Positions 12,078 to 30,509 of a stretch of DNA of 64,000 nt are shown here, piece after piece. The position numbers and the translations under genes are program-made. A model generated the notes under the pieces. It did no database searches and was not told the origin of the DNA. It saw nothing but the letters and a program-made list of their open reading frames with translations. Within the stretch, counting starts at the first letter, position 1, and each line of letters opens with the position of its first letter. The stretch is from Xiphophorus maculatus (lineage: Eukaryota; Chordata; Actinopteri; Cyprinodontiformes; Poeciliidae). Location: NCBI RefSeq assembly GCF_002775205.1, contig NC_036454.1, forward strand, positions 2,287,382-2,351,381, in the 5' to 3' direction.

Positions 12078-12308
12078 GGCTCAGGACAACCAGAACCGGG
12101 CTCAGGACAACCAGAACCGGGCTCAGGAGAACCAGAACTGGACCGAGGAGAACTAGAACTGGACTCAATAAAACCAGAACTGGACTCAGGAGAACCAGAA
12201 CCGGGATCAGAAGAACCAGAACTGGGCTCAGGAGAACCAGAACTGGACTCAGGAGAACCAGAACCGGGATCAGAAGAACCAGAACCGGGCTCAGGAGAAC
12301 CAGAACTG
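12078..12308. repeat. 21-bp minisatellite, 11 units
   Basis: Eleven units of a 21-bp motif (GCTCAGGAGAACCAGAACTGG and variants) lie end to end. Because 21 is a multiple of three, every frame stays open and gives artefactual proteins of repeated GLRRTRT or PEPGSGE. It is intergenic, between ddr2 and lox. No evidence of translation is visible. Confidence 0.9.
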
Positions 12309-15300
12309 AAAGTTTTTATTTCATTTGGAAGTCAAGGTCCCAGACTCTGGAGGAGTGGAGGGAACCAGGATGAAGTTCCCACAGTCTGTGATAAACTCGG
12401 ATCTTCTGCTGGTACCAATATCTGCTTCTATCACCATGGTAACAACAGCAGACTGGCCTGACCTTTAACCCCAGAGAATCTATGGAGTTTGGTTTTGAGG
12501 AAGATGAGTGACACCAGAACCAACGGTGCAGATGATCTGAACGTTTGACAGGAACCTGGACCTCCAGAACCTCAGCAGAACCTCCAGGCTGCATCAACAC
12601 TGGAGCCCAGACTGAGACCTAGAGTCTGAATATTTCTGCTTAAAATATCATTTTAATGATCTGATGTAATATTCTGGTTTCCTGAGACGCTGCATGTTGG
12701 GTTTTTATTCTAACCAGAACCATCAAAAGTACAAGAAATAAAATCTGGAACATTTCACTCTGTATGTAACGAATATAGAAGATGTGAGTTTCACCTTCTG
12801 AAATGATGAAAAATATGGAGCTTTACTTTGGAGATTTGATGCAAACAGGAAGTCCAAAGGAAGAGTCCAACCTGTGTGTTCTGGGTTCTGCAGGCGGCTG
12901 TGAACCTGCAGCTGTAGATCCGATCCGTCCTGATCGGATCACGGTGAGACGCTAAAGTTTTAAAACCGGTAGAACTGAGGATGTTTCCTTTTTGAGCTGT
13001 AAAGTTCTTTACTGTCATTGAACACATCAGTGATTAAACCTTTAGAGGATTGTTGCTGTTTGGAGTCGGATCGGTCCTGATCTGACGGAACCGTTCTTCT
13101 TCTTCTGTTTGAAGCAGCAGATCACCTGGAAACTGATGGAAAGTTTCCTGGAGACGTTGAATCCTGTTAATGTCTGACAAAGTTACAACATTAAGAAGTC
13201 TATATTAAAGCTCTTATTTTATAACTAAACTTGTAGTTTCATTTCTAATTGTTTGGATCAATAATTGTGCCTCCGTGAGATGATGACAAAGTTCCAACTT
13301 TAGTTGCCAACTGAGGCTGGAGCTGCTGAGAGAAACTCAGAAACAAACTTTTCTCTTCTTCACTGCTGGAGTTTTACCTGGACAGGTTGAAACTTAATGA
13401 AGCTCAAACTGTTTCTGTTTTCTAATGCAGGATGTAAAAACAGAAGCTGAAAAGAAGAAATAATAATTTAATATTTCTCTTTTTCAAATATGAAAACATG
13501 AAACTGGGACTCGTATTTATTGTTATCAGATGAAATCAGTGGAACATATTTCATGATGAATGAATCATGTACACACACACACACACACACATACATATAT
13601 GAGTATGTGTGTGTGTGTGTGAATATGCACACACACACCACTGAAGTGTGTATTATCAGATTCCCTCTGAATATAATTGATGACCACACTCCATCCGGCA
13701 GGTGGCGGTAAATGCACCTTAAGTTGGTTGCCATCCGCCAATAAAACACAAAAGAAGAAGAAGAATCTGTGACGTCATCAGTTATGCGACATTTACTTTT
13801 AATTTCTATTTACCTGATCATTGGACACACAGAGTTCGGTTCCGCTGTGGTTCTGCTTGGCCTCAGTCTGCCGTGTTCAGATGTTCATCATCTGTTTGGA
13901 CTCTCAGGCGTAACTTCCTGAAGGCTGGTGGACAATGTCCCCCACGGTGGGTCTGAAGGGGACAGTCCCCAGCAATGGTTCCTACACGCTGGTTCCGTTA
14001 TGTGCCTGCACCTATTACCGGACAGCAGCTGCGCTGTCTGATCAGAACAGCCAGTTTAAGATTCATTTAGAAAAGTGAAGGACAAATCCTCTCGGAGATC
14101 TAGATCAGTGGATTGGATGTCACGTGACTTACTGTGCGCCACATGCGCTGATGCTTTGCGTCAAGAATCTGTGGTCGAGAAAATAATATTCTGAAAAAAG
14201 GGGATGCGATGTTTCGCTATTAATTGTCAAGATAACAAGATCTCAGGTCAGGAAAATGGTTCCCTGGTTCCTCTGAGTTTCCTCCAGACGGTCCAGTCTC
14301 ATGTTTGTCTCTTTCATTCAGAAACACATTTTCAGATTCATGGATTTAATCTGGTTCTTGTTGAAACTTTACAATTATTCATTGAATGCTACTTCCTCTT
14401 CCAGTCCTTTAAAGATTTAAACTGGGATTATTCCAGGATCAACATTTTGTTTTTCTGTTTCCAGTCAAAGCTTCACTCTGAATATCAAGATGTTGTTTCT
14501 CTATAGTTTTCTCTTTCACTCATCAGTCAGATTTCATTGAAATGCTGGATAGTTTTTGTCAATCACTGGACATTATCTGTGCTTGTAAGCTCCTATTTTG
14601 CTAAACATAATTTAGTTTTGAATAATAAATCTTTATTTTATTCATTTTATATATTTGCTGTGTTTTGGTGATTAGTAAACAGATTTTTCTTCTGAATTTT
14701 GTAATCATTCTGTTTCTCTCTCCAACTGTCAACATTTCAATAAAACTTTTGCTTCAGTATTTCAGTTATTCTGTCACAACACTGACTTTCAAAATAAGTC
14801 AGTGTTATGTTTTTTTTCTACCTTTAAATAAATTAGCAGCAAAAGCATAAATGTGCTGGATTTGTCTTTGGTTCTGAGAAAAGAGCAGCAGGGTGACTAT
14901 AAACCAGATTAAGATTTTTGACCTTTTAAAACAAGAACTTTCATGACTCTTGGTTTAAACCAGCAGCAGTTTTAAAAAAATAAAAAAGTTGACACCAATT
15001 GATGAAGATCAGAGGTAACTTCCTCAAAGTATGAAATGGAAAAATCTTAATATTTATTTTCTGTTGCATTCAGAACTTCTACCTGAAGCTTAATACCTGC
15101 AGAGCAAATTTTCTCCTAAAAAATCCCAGGAACTGGAAAATTAGATCTTGATTAAAACTGGAGCTCAGTGTTGAACAGAAACGGCCTCATTGCTGCATTT
15201 CTCCACTAATTTAAGTATAAATTTTACATTTAACAACAACATTTGATTTTAGCTGCTGATGACAACACCATGTTGGAGAATGAAGAACTGCTTCGATGAT

Positions 15301-15373
15301 CCAGTCGCTAAAGTACATGCCTTATTATGATTGTCCTTTTACTGTGTGTCCAAAAACATATAAGACAACCTGG

Positions 15374-15422
<49 letters not shown>

Positions 15423-15475
15423 CACACACACACTCTCACACACAGGATTCATTCAGCTGCTTCTGTCCTGAGTCA
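12309..15475. other. Intergenic, no gene; microsatellites and a short dispersed repeat
   Basis: AT-rich sequence without a supportable gene. CA/GT tracts lie at about 13570-13622 and a long CA tract at about 15376-15444. At 13689-13767 the motif GGCAGGTGGCGGTAAATGCACC, a CCGCCAATAAAAC segment and AAGAAGAAGAAG form a small block that I recall as a common dispersed sequence in teleosts; its class is unknown to me. Confidence 0.5.
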
Positions 15476-15476
15476 T

Positions 15477-15890
15477 ATCATTCCTGAAGTCTCCCAGTGC
15501 CACTGGCAGCCATGCAAGCCCCGGCCATCACACCTCCTCTGCCGTGTTTTACAGATGATAACATTCACTTTGGTTCATCAGCTGTTTCCTGCCTTCTACA
15601 GACTTTTTGTAAGTTGATCTTAGTCTCATCTGCCCAGACCATTGTTCTTCCAGAGCTGTGTCGGGTTTTCCTGTAGATAATTTTAGTCCAATCTAGCCTT
15701 TCTATTCTTGAGGCTCATGAGTGACTTTCACTTTGCACCAAACTCTATTAACTTCCATCCAGGTTTGACTTTATGGTAGATTAGGATATCGATCCACCTC
15801 CTGGTTCTGGAGTCGACAGGTTCACGAGTCCTTTCCTTTCTCAACATGCACCAGGCTATTGTTTTCAACAATCCTAGTGTTGTTGAAAAC
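15477..15890 (-). pseudogene. Decayed Tc1/mariner transposase fragment
   Basis: Read on the minus strand the segment shows broken pieces of a Tc1-like transposase: VKHGRGGVMAGACMAASG, WADETKINL and SLKNRKARLD, matching the catalytic-core region around the second Asp of fish Tc1 elements. Frame shifts and stops interrupt it, and no terminal repeats were located. It is a dead copy between ddr2 and lox. Confidence 0.75.
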
Positions 15891-18761
15891 CCTTCTTTAA
15901 ATGTTTTTTATTTTATATTTGCAGGTTAATGATGTTTTGCTTCACCTGCATGGAGTGTTGCTTTTACCGCATGTTGTCTGTCCAGATGTATAGACCACAC
16001 ATGAAATTAAGATTAACTGATAATGATCAGCCACCCACAGGGTTGCACATGTTAAGCACAAATATAGATGCCCTCAAATAATAGCTGAGTATGTATATCA
16101 CATCCATCTCTATTATAAACCTATATATTGAATATATTTAAGTAAACAAGCAAAATACAACACATATTTTTGTACATATTTCAGACAAATCCTATCAGTA
16201 TTTGTTCTCACTGGTTGCTGAATGAAGTGGATTGTAGAGAAAAGGCCTTTGCTGATCAGCTGCTGCTCACCTGGAAGAGAAAAATGTGAACCTCTGATTT
16301 TGTAACTGTATGTTTTTTGAAGCAAAAGCTAAATTTAACAGACAAAGAAAGGAAGGGGCTTTGTTCTGAGATCTGGGCTCAGTGACAGAGGTTTTCATAA
16401 GGGTGGTTCAGCGGTGCCTCTGGGCCAACAGGAGGCCACAGACAGACGCATTGCCAGGTTTTCATTGTGATGTAATCTTATAAGAGCTCCATATTTCACC
16501 AAAACTTCAGCACAAACTGACAAACCATCCATTAGGAAATTAGGACTCTTGCAAAGATGTTCCATGTTTGTTAGTTTTCATAAAACCGTCCGCTGTGACA
16601 GCAGCTTTTATAACAGTATTTTTTTTCCAGATGATGCTAGAGGAGGCCCAGCCAAACCCAACCTGGCTTTAATTGCTGGTGCTGCTCTGCAGAGGTTTGG
16701 TAACAAAGACGAGTATTTTTATCTCCTCAGAGTGAGAAGTGTCACGTCCTCAAGGACACTCCGTCAGACTCACATGAAATCCTTCTTTTCTGGGTTTCTG
16801 TTCAGGTTTTGATGTCAAACTGTTGGGTCCACCACTCATACAACACTCAATACAAACAGCCCTTTCATTTGAACAGAACCAGCGTTTTCATTTGAACACT
16901 CACTTCAGCTCAGTGTTCAGAGTGAAGCGTAAAGTTAAAGAGTTTCACCCCATAAAGCAAGAAATCTGGATATTGTGACCATATTGATAAGAAACTGAGG
17001 AGGATCTCTGTCTAATACCAACCCAGCTTATTTTTATATTTAAGTCCATAGATTAGAACAAGAATAAACAGATGAAACTGTTAAATACATCAGCTGTGCC
17101 TCAGGCTGCCACCGTTCCTGCTGTCCTCAACGTTACGTAAGAGAAAACTTTCTACCAACAATCAGGTCTGGAAACAAATTTAAAATATTCCAACAACATC
17201 ATTAAATGGATAAAACTAAAGAAACAGAAAGTGGAAATCTTTAAGAGACCAATTTTAACAATAACCATTAACTTTTATGCTAAAAAGTCCAACTTTACTC
17301 AAGACATTGAAGCCTCCATCATTAGAGTCATATAACCTCTGAATGGCACCAGAGTGGAGCCCTGAGGAATCCCTCATCTGATCTTTATAAATGCACAAAT
17401 AAAATAATCTGATCAAAAACTACCTGATAAATCAACAGATATGTTGGTTTAAGACGAGGAAGGTTCTGTATTGGATGAATCCCACTCTAACCCACAGCTG
17501 ACCCAGTTTAAGCTGTTATTCTGCAGATCGTTCAGATCTTCTCTGTTCTCCAGGTTCACCTGCACCGCTCACTAACACATGTTTCTGATCTGCAGCAGTC
17601 ACGTGTGTCACGTCTCCGTTTCTTTAATTCGACCACATGAATCAGGTCTGCGGTTTTTACAGAGCAGCCTCAGGACTGTTTGGGTTGAATTCAAACATTC
17701 TTGCTGTAACGTCATTTTACTGTCCTGCATCGTTTCCAAAGCTTCCACACAGTTGATCTGCTTGTTGTCCCGTAATGTTTCATCTCTCTCTGCCGTATCG
17801 TCCTTTACAAACCCAGACCGACTCAATCTGGTCCAGCAGAGCCGCTGCTGGTGGAGTGTTTGTAATGTTTGGGGTTTCCATGGCTCTTTATGTGTCCTGT
17901 GTGCAGGAGGCCCCTGCAGGTGGCCTGCTCTCATTATGAAGCCGTGTAAACCGCTCAGATCAGGCCGACACCTGCTTCTCATTGGGCCCAGAGCTGCGGC
18001 TGCTGCTTGTATACCTGAAAGCACAGAGCGCTGCGATACCTTTGATCTTTACACAAATGCAGTAAAAATGCAGCTCCTGTGCAGACAGGTCATGTTTTCC
18101 TTTAGCTCTGAGGAATTTTGAGGAAACTTTGCACACGTGCTGCTTCAGGCTGCTGCGTGGCTACCTGGAGATACTCACTGAAAAAACCAAACGCCAGCAT
18201 TTCCTTCACCAAACCCCCCGATGTATGTCAGCCTCCACTGTCTGCAGCTCTACAGTAACTTCAAGTGAAGCGAACCTCTGATTAACCGCCATGTTGGAGG
18301 TTAAACTCTTAGTGTGCAGTTTGGCAGTAAAGTTTTCAGAACTAGTCCTGTTTGGACTGATTTCATTCCACCTTACAGAGATGAAAATAATCCTTCATTC
18401 CTGTTGGAAAAGAAGCCAGAACTGGAGGAACGCCCTGCTGCTGTTGTTTTTGTCGTGTGACGTTTCCCAGCTCATCAGCTTGTTTTCCAGGTTTTCCAGG
18501 ATCAGACTCCTGACGGAATGACTTCCATGCAGGCGAAGCAGCTGATCGTTTGCAGATCCTCCTGCTGTTACAGGAGGGATGAGAGAACTGGGTCATTAGA
18601 GGACGAGGAAAACTCATCATCCCCGACTGAGTCAGCATGAAGCTGGGAGGATCAGGATGCTTCACAGTCCAACATGAACTGACTGATATTAACACATTTC
18701 AGTGTTTGTCTGATTATACTTTGTTCTAAGTTCACAAACATTTAGTTTTGAGTGTCTGCTG
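15891..18761. other. Intergenic, no gene; possible conserved non-coding block
   Basis: No supportable gene. At 17570-18120 the base composition is more balanced, repeats are absent and both strands happen to stay open for 138-180 codons, with no family resemblance. This is compatible with a regulatory element upstream of lox, but conservation cannot be judged from one sequence. An exon-like frame near 16630-16720 is not recognised. Confidence 0.35.
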
Positions 18762-19378
18762 ACTTAGACTTAGACTGACTTTATTGTCATTTTGCATGCA
18801 CAGGGTGAATACAGAACGAAATTTTGTTGCATACGGCTCAGGACAATGTTTTGAGCTTTCAATGTTGTGAGGTTACTCCAGAGTAAAATAAAATACAGTA
18901 TAAAATATAAATATAAAATATAAAGTGCAGGACTGACAGTAAAATAGAAGTTATTTAGCTCTGTACATGTGCAAGGTATAAAGTGGAGACCAGATTTTAA
19001 GTGCAGTCCAGTTAAGAGTTCAGCAGTCTGATGGCAAGTGGGAAAAAGCTGTTTCAGAACCTGGTGGTCCTGCACCGGATGCTGCGGAACCTCTTTCCAG
19101 AGGGCAGCAGGGAGAACAGTCCATGGTGGGGGTGTGAGGGGTCACTGATGATGTTTCGGCCTCAGGACACGCAGCGCTGGGATGAAATGTCCTGAATGGA
19201 GGGAAGGGGGGCCCCGATGATCCTCTCTGCTGTCCGCACCGCTCTCCTCACGTTCTTCCAGTGGGAGGCGCTGCAGCCTCCACACCACACAGAGAGGCAG
19301 CTGGTCAGAATGCTCTCTATGGTGCTTCTGTAGAACGTCTTGAGGATGGGCGGGGGCAGGATTCTTGACCGACTCTGG
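18762..19378 (-). mobile_element. Non-LTR retrotransposon 3'-end fragment, minus strand
   Basis: On the minus strand the sequence encodes the end of a reverse-transcriptase-type ORF (KQLFPTCHQTAELLTGL..., LINE-like), followed by a 3' tail rich in TATAAAATATAAA and ending in repeated AGTCTAAGTC. The same sequence occurs in the opposite orientation at 30006-30338. The clade (L2/CR1- or Rex-like) is not assigned. Confidence 0.7.
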
Positions 19379-22300
19379 TGGCGACTAAACTTTAGTGAAT
19401 GATGGGACTTTTGGCTCTTTGAATGGAGCCCAATCCTCAGGATTCATTCACTTCAAATGATCCATTTTTGAAATTTTCTGAAAATAATCCATTTTATATA
19501 CAGTTTTTATTCATTTACAGAAACCTGGTATCTGTGGGTGAAGTTTACAGTAAAACTTTAATGATCTGAATTAAAGCTGAACTGTTTTTCTTCCTTGAAC
19601 AGGTTAAATAAATCTATGGGCTACAAAACATTTTGGGCACAAAATCATTCCAGAGGCTTTCAGTCTGCAGAACGATGGTCTGCCCATCATTCTGCCTGTG
19701 ATGATCTCCTTTCACAATGAGCTGTTTAATAACGAGCTTTGATATTAAATGTGTAATATCAAAGTATAAATATCAAATCCCCACCCAGTTGTTTCCTATA
19801 AAAGTGCCTTAATAATATTTTAGAGATATTTGTAAAATAGAAACAAAATGAAAGGAAAAAAAAAACATAAACTTGAGTTGCTGTTGCAGAAACAAATATC
19901 ATCTTATGCGCAATTAAATATAATTAAGGCAAAGTACTGATGGTAAACAAGAAGAAGAAGAAGAAGAAGGAAGAAGAAGAAGGAGGAAGAGCCTCCTGGC
20001 CTTTTGTTCAGGGTAAAGAATCGGACCTGTTACATCCACTGCCCTCTAGGTGTCGCCATAGAGACCAATCTTTGCTCTTGTGTTTGTTTGCAGACCTGCT
20101 GTCACACCTGGAACCACTTCCTCCTCATCAGTGGATTGGATAAAAGGTTTCTTTGGTTTATTGTTTTGGCCTCAGAAAGCCTGAAGTTTGTGTTTGTAAA
20201 GTCCTGAGCCAGTGGAAAATAAATAATTGAGATATTAAATTTAACTTCTTTTAGTTATCGGCTTTACATTTAATATACAGTTTGTGTTCCACCATGTTCC
20301 ACCCTGACCTGTCATTAACCTCGGCCTCAACCCGGCTATCAACACAGACGCAACACCTCTCTCCCTGAGTATGGTGACCTTTGACCCAGCTGGGAGATCT
20401 GTTTGCATGTGGAGGTTTGGTGCTTCCATGCATATTTTATTCAACATAAATAACATGGAATCATAATTTCAGCAGATTTTCAGTTCTTGGTTTGAGGTTT
20501 TTCTCTCACCTGAATCCATCCTTATCAAACTCTGGGTTTCCTGCCGGGTCTCGACTGGGTCACCAACCCAGCAATACTCACCCGTCCATCACCAAACCAG
20601 CACCTGGTTCAGCCTGGACTATGCAGAACATCCACTGATTCAGGTATGGATTATGGATTAAACATCTGCACTGAAGTTTCTAAATGAAAGTTTTAGATTT
20701 TTGACTTCAGTAATAACTGAAAGAAAATGGTGAAGAAAATGTGTTACTGAATGTAAGAAAAGCAACTTTTGTTCCCAGATGCATCATGAGAACCTCATGA
20801 ATTCAGAACCAGGTTGTAGAAATCACCTTCTGTCTTCAGCACGTTACTGAATGAGCTCACACACCAGACCACAGAACATAAATAAAACCTTCGGCTGAAC
20901 GCGGTTGAGAAGGAAAGTGTTGCGTCTCTCTGGGTGGCAGATTGTGTGTTTTACAGCGCTCTCTGCAGAGGAAACGTCTCAGCTGGTAAAGCCTCATTTT
21001 CACCTGTTTAAAGCATCCTGGGCTCCCAGCAGGAGACAAGAGGTCATTTTCCCCAGTAAAACCAAACAAAAGCATTTTGTATGAAGAGATCAGCTGTAGA
21101 ACAAAGACGGCACAGGTTTAGTTTCAAACGCTGCAGAAACACCAAATGTTACTTTAGACCAGTTTCTAGGGTAAATATCTTTTTTTCATGTTTTAAGTGA
21201 AATAATCTGTCAGTAGAACGAAACACTTTTTCATCAAGATTGAGGAATTATTGACCTACAAGAAGCTCCTATAGCTTGTTATTTTTGTTTTATTCAAGTA
21301 TGCAAACATATTTGCACTAAAAATAGACAGAAATATTTGGTAAGATTTTGTGTTTTTGTAGTGAAGATGGTAAAGATTCATAACTTTTGACCTTCTATTT
21401 TATCACATTACACTTTAGTTGTTAGCATCTCTTAAGGGATTTTCTGTGACAGATCAACATAAAGTAGAGCGCAGCTGTGAAGTGGAAGAAAAATTCCTCA
21501 TGTTTTTCAGTTTTCTTCAAATCTGAAAAGTGTGGCATGCCTTTGCCTTCAGCTTTCTTTATGCCGATGTTTTTAAACTTTTCAGCTCTAAATGTGCAAA
21601 ACTGATATACCTCCAAAAACTTGCAGCATTTAATTCAAAGAAAGGTTGTTTTACCAAAAGAATTACTTCAAAAGTGTAAATACTAATACATTTTTCATAG
21701 TTCTTTCTTAAAAAAAAAAAAATGCATCATTTTCCTTCTCATTCATCACTTTGAGTTGGTCCATTTCCAAAAACCTCAAACAGACATTACTGGTCGTCAC
21801 ATGACAAAATAACAAAGACTCTCCATCACTGAGCTGCTCTGGTGCTTCATGTTGTTTAACGTCTGTGATAAATAATCTGAAAACAGCAGAGAGGTTCTTC
21901 AGTTTGAAGTGACTTTGAGTCCGAAGTGAAACCTCAGAATAATTTCAGCCTCAGCTGTGACCACTGAGATGCTGTAATTAGAGACAAACAGGCAAAGCTT
22001 CACACTGGAAAATGGAGCAAAACTCAGATTTTCACTCAAATCACCTCAACAAGCTGAAACCTCTGGAAAAACTCCGGATGGTTTTATTGATTTTGTGATT
22101 ATGAAAAATAATTTGAAAAGATGTGTGGCAGTGATTGATTATTCCAGATGAAATGATGCAGCTTTGAGCTGCAGCTGCTGCACTTTGGTTTGGCTGCAGC
22201 ACAATTGCAATTGTGTGACGCCTGCAGCACCAAGCAGCAGCAGCAGCAGCAGCAGCATCATTATGAAAGAATCTCAGGACAAAGAGTCAGACCACAGCTT

Positions 22301-22636
22301 CAGGCTCCAGCTTGTTTACAACTAAACTGAACTTTTCAAACCTTCAAGAATCAAACTAAAGACGTTTTCAGGTTAAATGAATTGGATGAATTTGAAGAGA
22401 AATTAGTTTTGATTTGTCATTTTTGTTTGTTTGTGGTTAAAACCAGCAGGTTGATCTTTAGTTTCACAGCTGATGAGAAGTGAAGAGTTAAACCTTCCTG
22501 TGACTCAGGAGCTGCTGGAGGTGGAGAAGCTCTTCCTCTCTCACTCCTCCCTCCATCAGAGGTTGGAGCAGCTGAGCTCCAAACCTCCTCAGATCAGCAG
22601 CTGAGCGGAAAGCAGCGGCTCCTAATTTATTGAACC
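19379..22636. other. Intergenic region upstream of lox, with dispersed repeats
   Basis: No gene is supported. An AAGAAGAAG tract lies at about 19950-19985. A diverged copy of the hairpin MITE described at 54640-54840 lies at about 21175-21300 (AAATAATCTGTCAGTAGAACG, GAGGAATTATTGACC). At about 21420-21545 a repeat reading GTGACAGATCAACATAAAG...AAGTGGAAG is shared with 30600-30665. A short (GCA)n lies at 22233-22257. The last ~200 bp must contain the lox promoter and 5' UTR, but no clear TATA box stands out. Confidence 0.5.
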
Positions 22637-28222
<5,586 letters not shown>

Positions 28223-29060
28223 AAAGAATCTTTAAAATGAGCCTGAAGACAAAGTCAAAGGTCGAAGTTCATGAAGTTAAAGTTACACTTTGTTTACATG
28301 AGACCCAAAATATTCACTTATAAGCAAACGCCTGAAGCAGAGCGGTGACACGTTTCCACAGCAGAGACCCGGTTCTTACTGGACTCTGTTCTGGTTCCTC
28401 GTATGGGTTCTGTATTACCTCACAGCTGGACTTACTGGTTTCCTGCTTCTTCTTCTTCCCTTACAGGTTTTTATATTCATGGCATTTACTGATGGAGGCT
28501 GATTATTTAGTTAGACTGTATGGCAGAAATGAAGATTAACGCAAAGCTTAAAAACTATTATTTAATCTAGTTTTATCTGTGTTAGAGTCCCAGGGAAATA
28601 TGAGCATTTTCTCACAGTTCAGAAATATTTTCTTCAAATCTGTTTATTTCTAGAGCAAAAAAACAAAAAAAAACTTTCCTTTATAACACCAAGACTTTTT
28701 TATCTGCATGTTTTCTCTTGCTTTTTATATAAAACATGATATGTGATGTTTAATTTAATCATTTTAAATAATTTCTAGATATTTTTACAGGAAACTGACT
28801 CAAACTTTGATATTTCCTTGATGGTGATAAAGAACAGATCTTTGTCTTTTGGTGCTAAAACCAGGTTTTCCCTCTGTGGCTTTTCATTTCTATTAAGTAA
28901 AGCTGCAGTCAGATTTCTGTGGATGTGTGTGTGTGTGTGTGTGTGTTTTCTGCTGTGGGGTGAGGAGTGGAGTGTGTGTTTGCCTGTAAACACACGAGCC
29001 AGCCGGGCTGTAAACGGATGAGCTCCCAGTGTCGTCTTCCATCGCTGCTTCAATAAATTT
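28223..29060 (+). other. lox 3' UTR (probable)
   Basis: Runs from the stop codon to an AATAAA signal at about 29052. A GT tract lies at 28923-28945. There is no further coding frame. The end point is inferred from the signal only. Confidence 0.45.
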
Positions 29061-29719
29061 GGCTTAAACTTGAACTCCTGTGTTTGGATGTTTTAACACT
29101 AGGATGATACAGTTTTCGAGTCCTTCCCATATCGGCTCAACAGGGCCAAAAGGCCGGAGTCCACCCTGACGACTCTGATGGCTCAAATTAGCATCCCTTC
29201 TTCAATTGTAAATGTGGTCGTTGACCGTCAGGCCAGAAGGTAGGAATGTGAATAGTCCATGTTGGGGGTGGGTATCTATGATACCAGCAGGAGATCAGGT
29301 CTCCTGTAGGTAGTGCTCTTCAGTTTAGTTTTGAAGCATACATGAAGTGTTTTTGGAGAGATGTGACCTTTTGCAGCTGATCCATGATGTTGTGCTGCAT
29401 TATCCAGGTCATTTTGCCAAATGTACATAGAGTTTGCAAAACATAGAATCTGTTTCAAAAAATATGCAAAGGTTTTTCTAAAAGAAATTAGTAATGTTTC
29501 TCTTTGAAATAAAGCTAAGAGGGTATAACATGACAGTTTAGAAATAAACTAACCAAATTAATTGTGTTGATCCACCTCAAAAAAATCATGCAAAAAGGGT
29601 AAGCAAAAGAAATCTGGGAGACTTTGCACATGCAAATTTGCATGCAGCCTTTTGTGCTGTGGAGGATAAATAGGTGACTGCTTCACCTATTTAGTTCACA
29701 AGAACTAATGGCATTTATT

Positions 29720-30400
29720 TCAGTCATAATCTTGCGGGGGGTGACCAAGGTTCCATCACTATGTGACAGCTGGTCAGCAAACCTGGCAAACATGATTGAC
29801 ATGGCAGCACTGAATGCACATGTGCTTTATCAGGCATGCATTGGGGTGCAGGAGAGACGGGTGGACTTCCTGGTTGAGCTTGCAAAAGAGTTGGGTAACT
29901 CTCATGTGAGTGAGAAGAAGGCACACAAGGAGAAACTGCTTCGGCAACAACCTTCCACACCCAGCTCAGGCAAAAGGGCGAAGTGTCAGGTCAACCATCG
30001 ATGCAGGATGCGTGTCCTGAGGCCGAAACATCGTCAGTGACCCCTCACACCCCCACCATGGACTGTTCTCCCTGCTGCCCTCTGGAAAGAGGTTCTGCAG
30101 CATCCGGTGCAGGCCCACCTGGTTCCGAAACAGCTTTTTCCTACTTGCCATCAGACTGCTGAACTCTTAACTGGACTGCACTCAAAAACTGGTCTCCACT
30201 TTATACCTTGCACATGTACAGAGCTAAATAACTTCTATTTTACTGTCAGTCCTGCACTTTATATGTTATATTTAGATTTATATTCATATTTTATACTGTT
30301 GAAAATGACAACAAAGTCAGTCGAAGTCGAAGTCTAAGGAACAATTGTGCAACTGTGAGATGCGTTGAGGCCATTACCAGGGTACTGATAAGGTAATGGC
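29720..30400 (+). pseudogene. piggyBac-type transposase C-terminal remnant, interrupted
   Basis: Frame from about 29780 to 30005 resembles the end of piggyBac transposases: a helix with MIDMAALNAHVLY, a linker with VDFLVELAKEL, then a cysteine cluster. The cluster resumes after the inserted retrotransposon tail as NNCATVRCVEAIT at about 30340-30378, so the two halves once formed a C-x5-C-x3-C-x4-C-like tail. The gene is a dead remnant; it lacks the catalytic aspartates. Confidence 0.6.
30006..30338 (+). mobile_element. Non-LTR retrotransposon 3'-end fragment nested in piggyBac element
   Basis: This is the plus-strand counterpart of 18762-19378: GTCCTGAGGCCGAAACATCG, KQLFPTCHQTAELLTGL in translation and a tail of GTCGAAGTCGAAGTCTAAG. 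It is 5'-truncated, as expected for target-primed reverse transcription. It interrupts the Cys-rich tail of the piggyBac remnant, so it inserted later. Confidence 0.7.
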
Positions 30401-30509
30401 CCTATTTACAGAACAAAAGCACCTGCTAGAGAAAATCCTTCAGGCCAGTTGGACTATCGAAGCCGATATAGGTATACGTCAAAGTGGACTAACTCTAGCC
30501 ATTCTAGTG

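Larger units (their letters stand above)
29097..30509 (+). mobile_element. Internally deleted piggyBac-like element
   Basis: The left end reads TTAA followed by CACTAGGATG; the right end is the near-inverse CATTCTAGTG at 30500-30509. Both ends carry ATATCGGCT about 40-50 bp inside, as subterminal repeats. The right flank reads TACA rather than TTAA, so one target copy is mutated or my border is off. Between them, only the C-terminal part of a piggyBac-type transposase remains (NMIDMAALNAHVLYQACIG..., then a Cys-rich tail KRAKCQVNHRC). The N-terminal and catalytic parts are gone, and the tail is split by a retrotransposon fragment at 30006-30338. Confidence 0.65.

Noticed and set aside
16549-16812. 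Exon-like frame after TTTTTTTTCCAG (ARGGPAKPNLALIAGAALQRFG)
   Set aside because: It has an acceptor-like start but no recognisable family, no partner exons and no clear donor; chance is more likely.
17579-18121. 180-codon plus-strand frame
   Set aside because: No domain, no splice context and an overlapping antisense frame of similar length; treated as non-coding.
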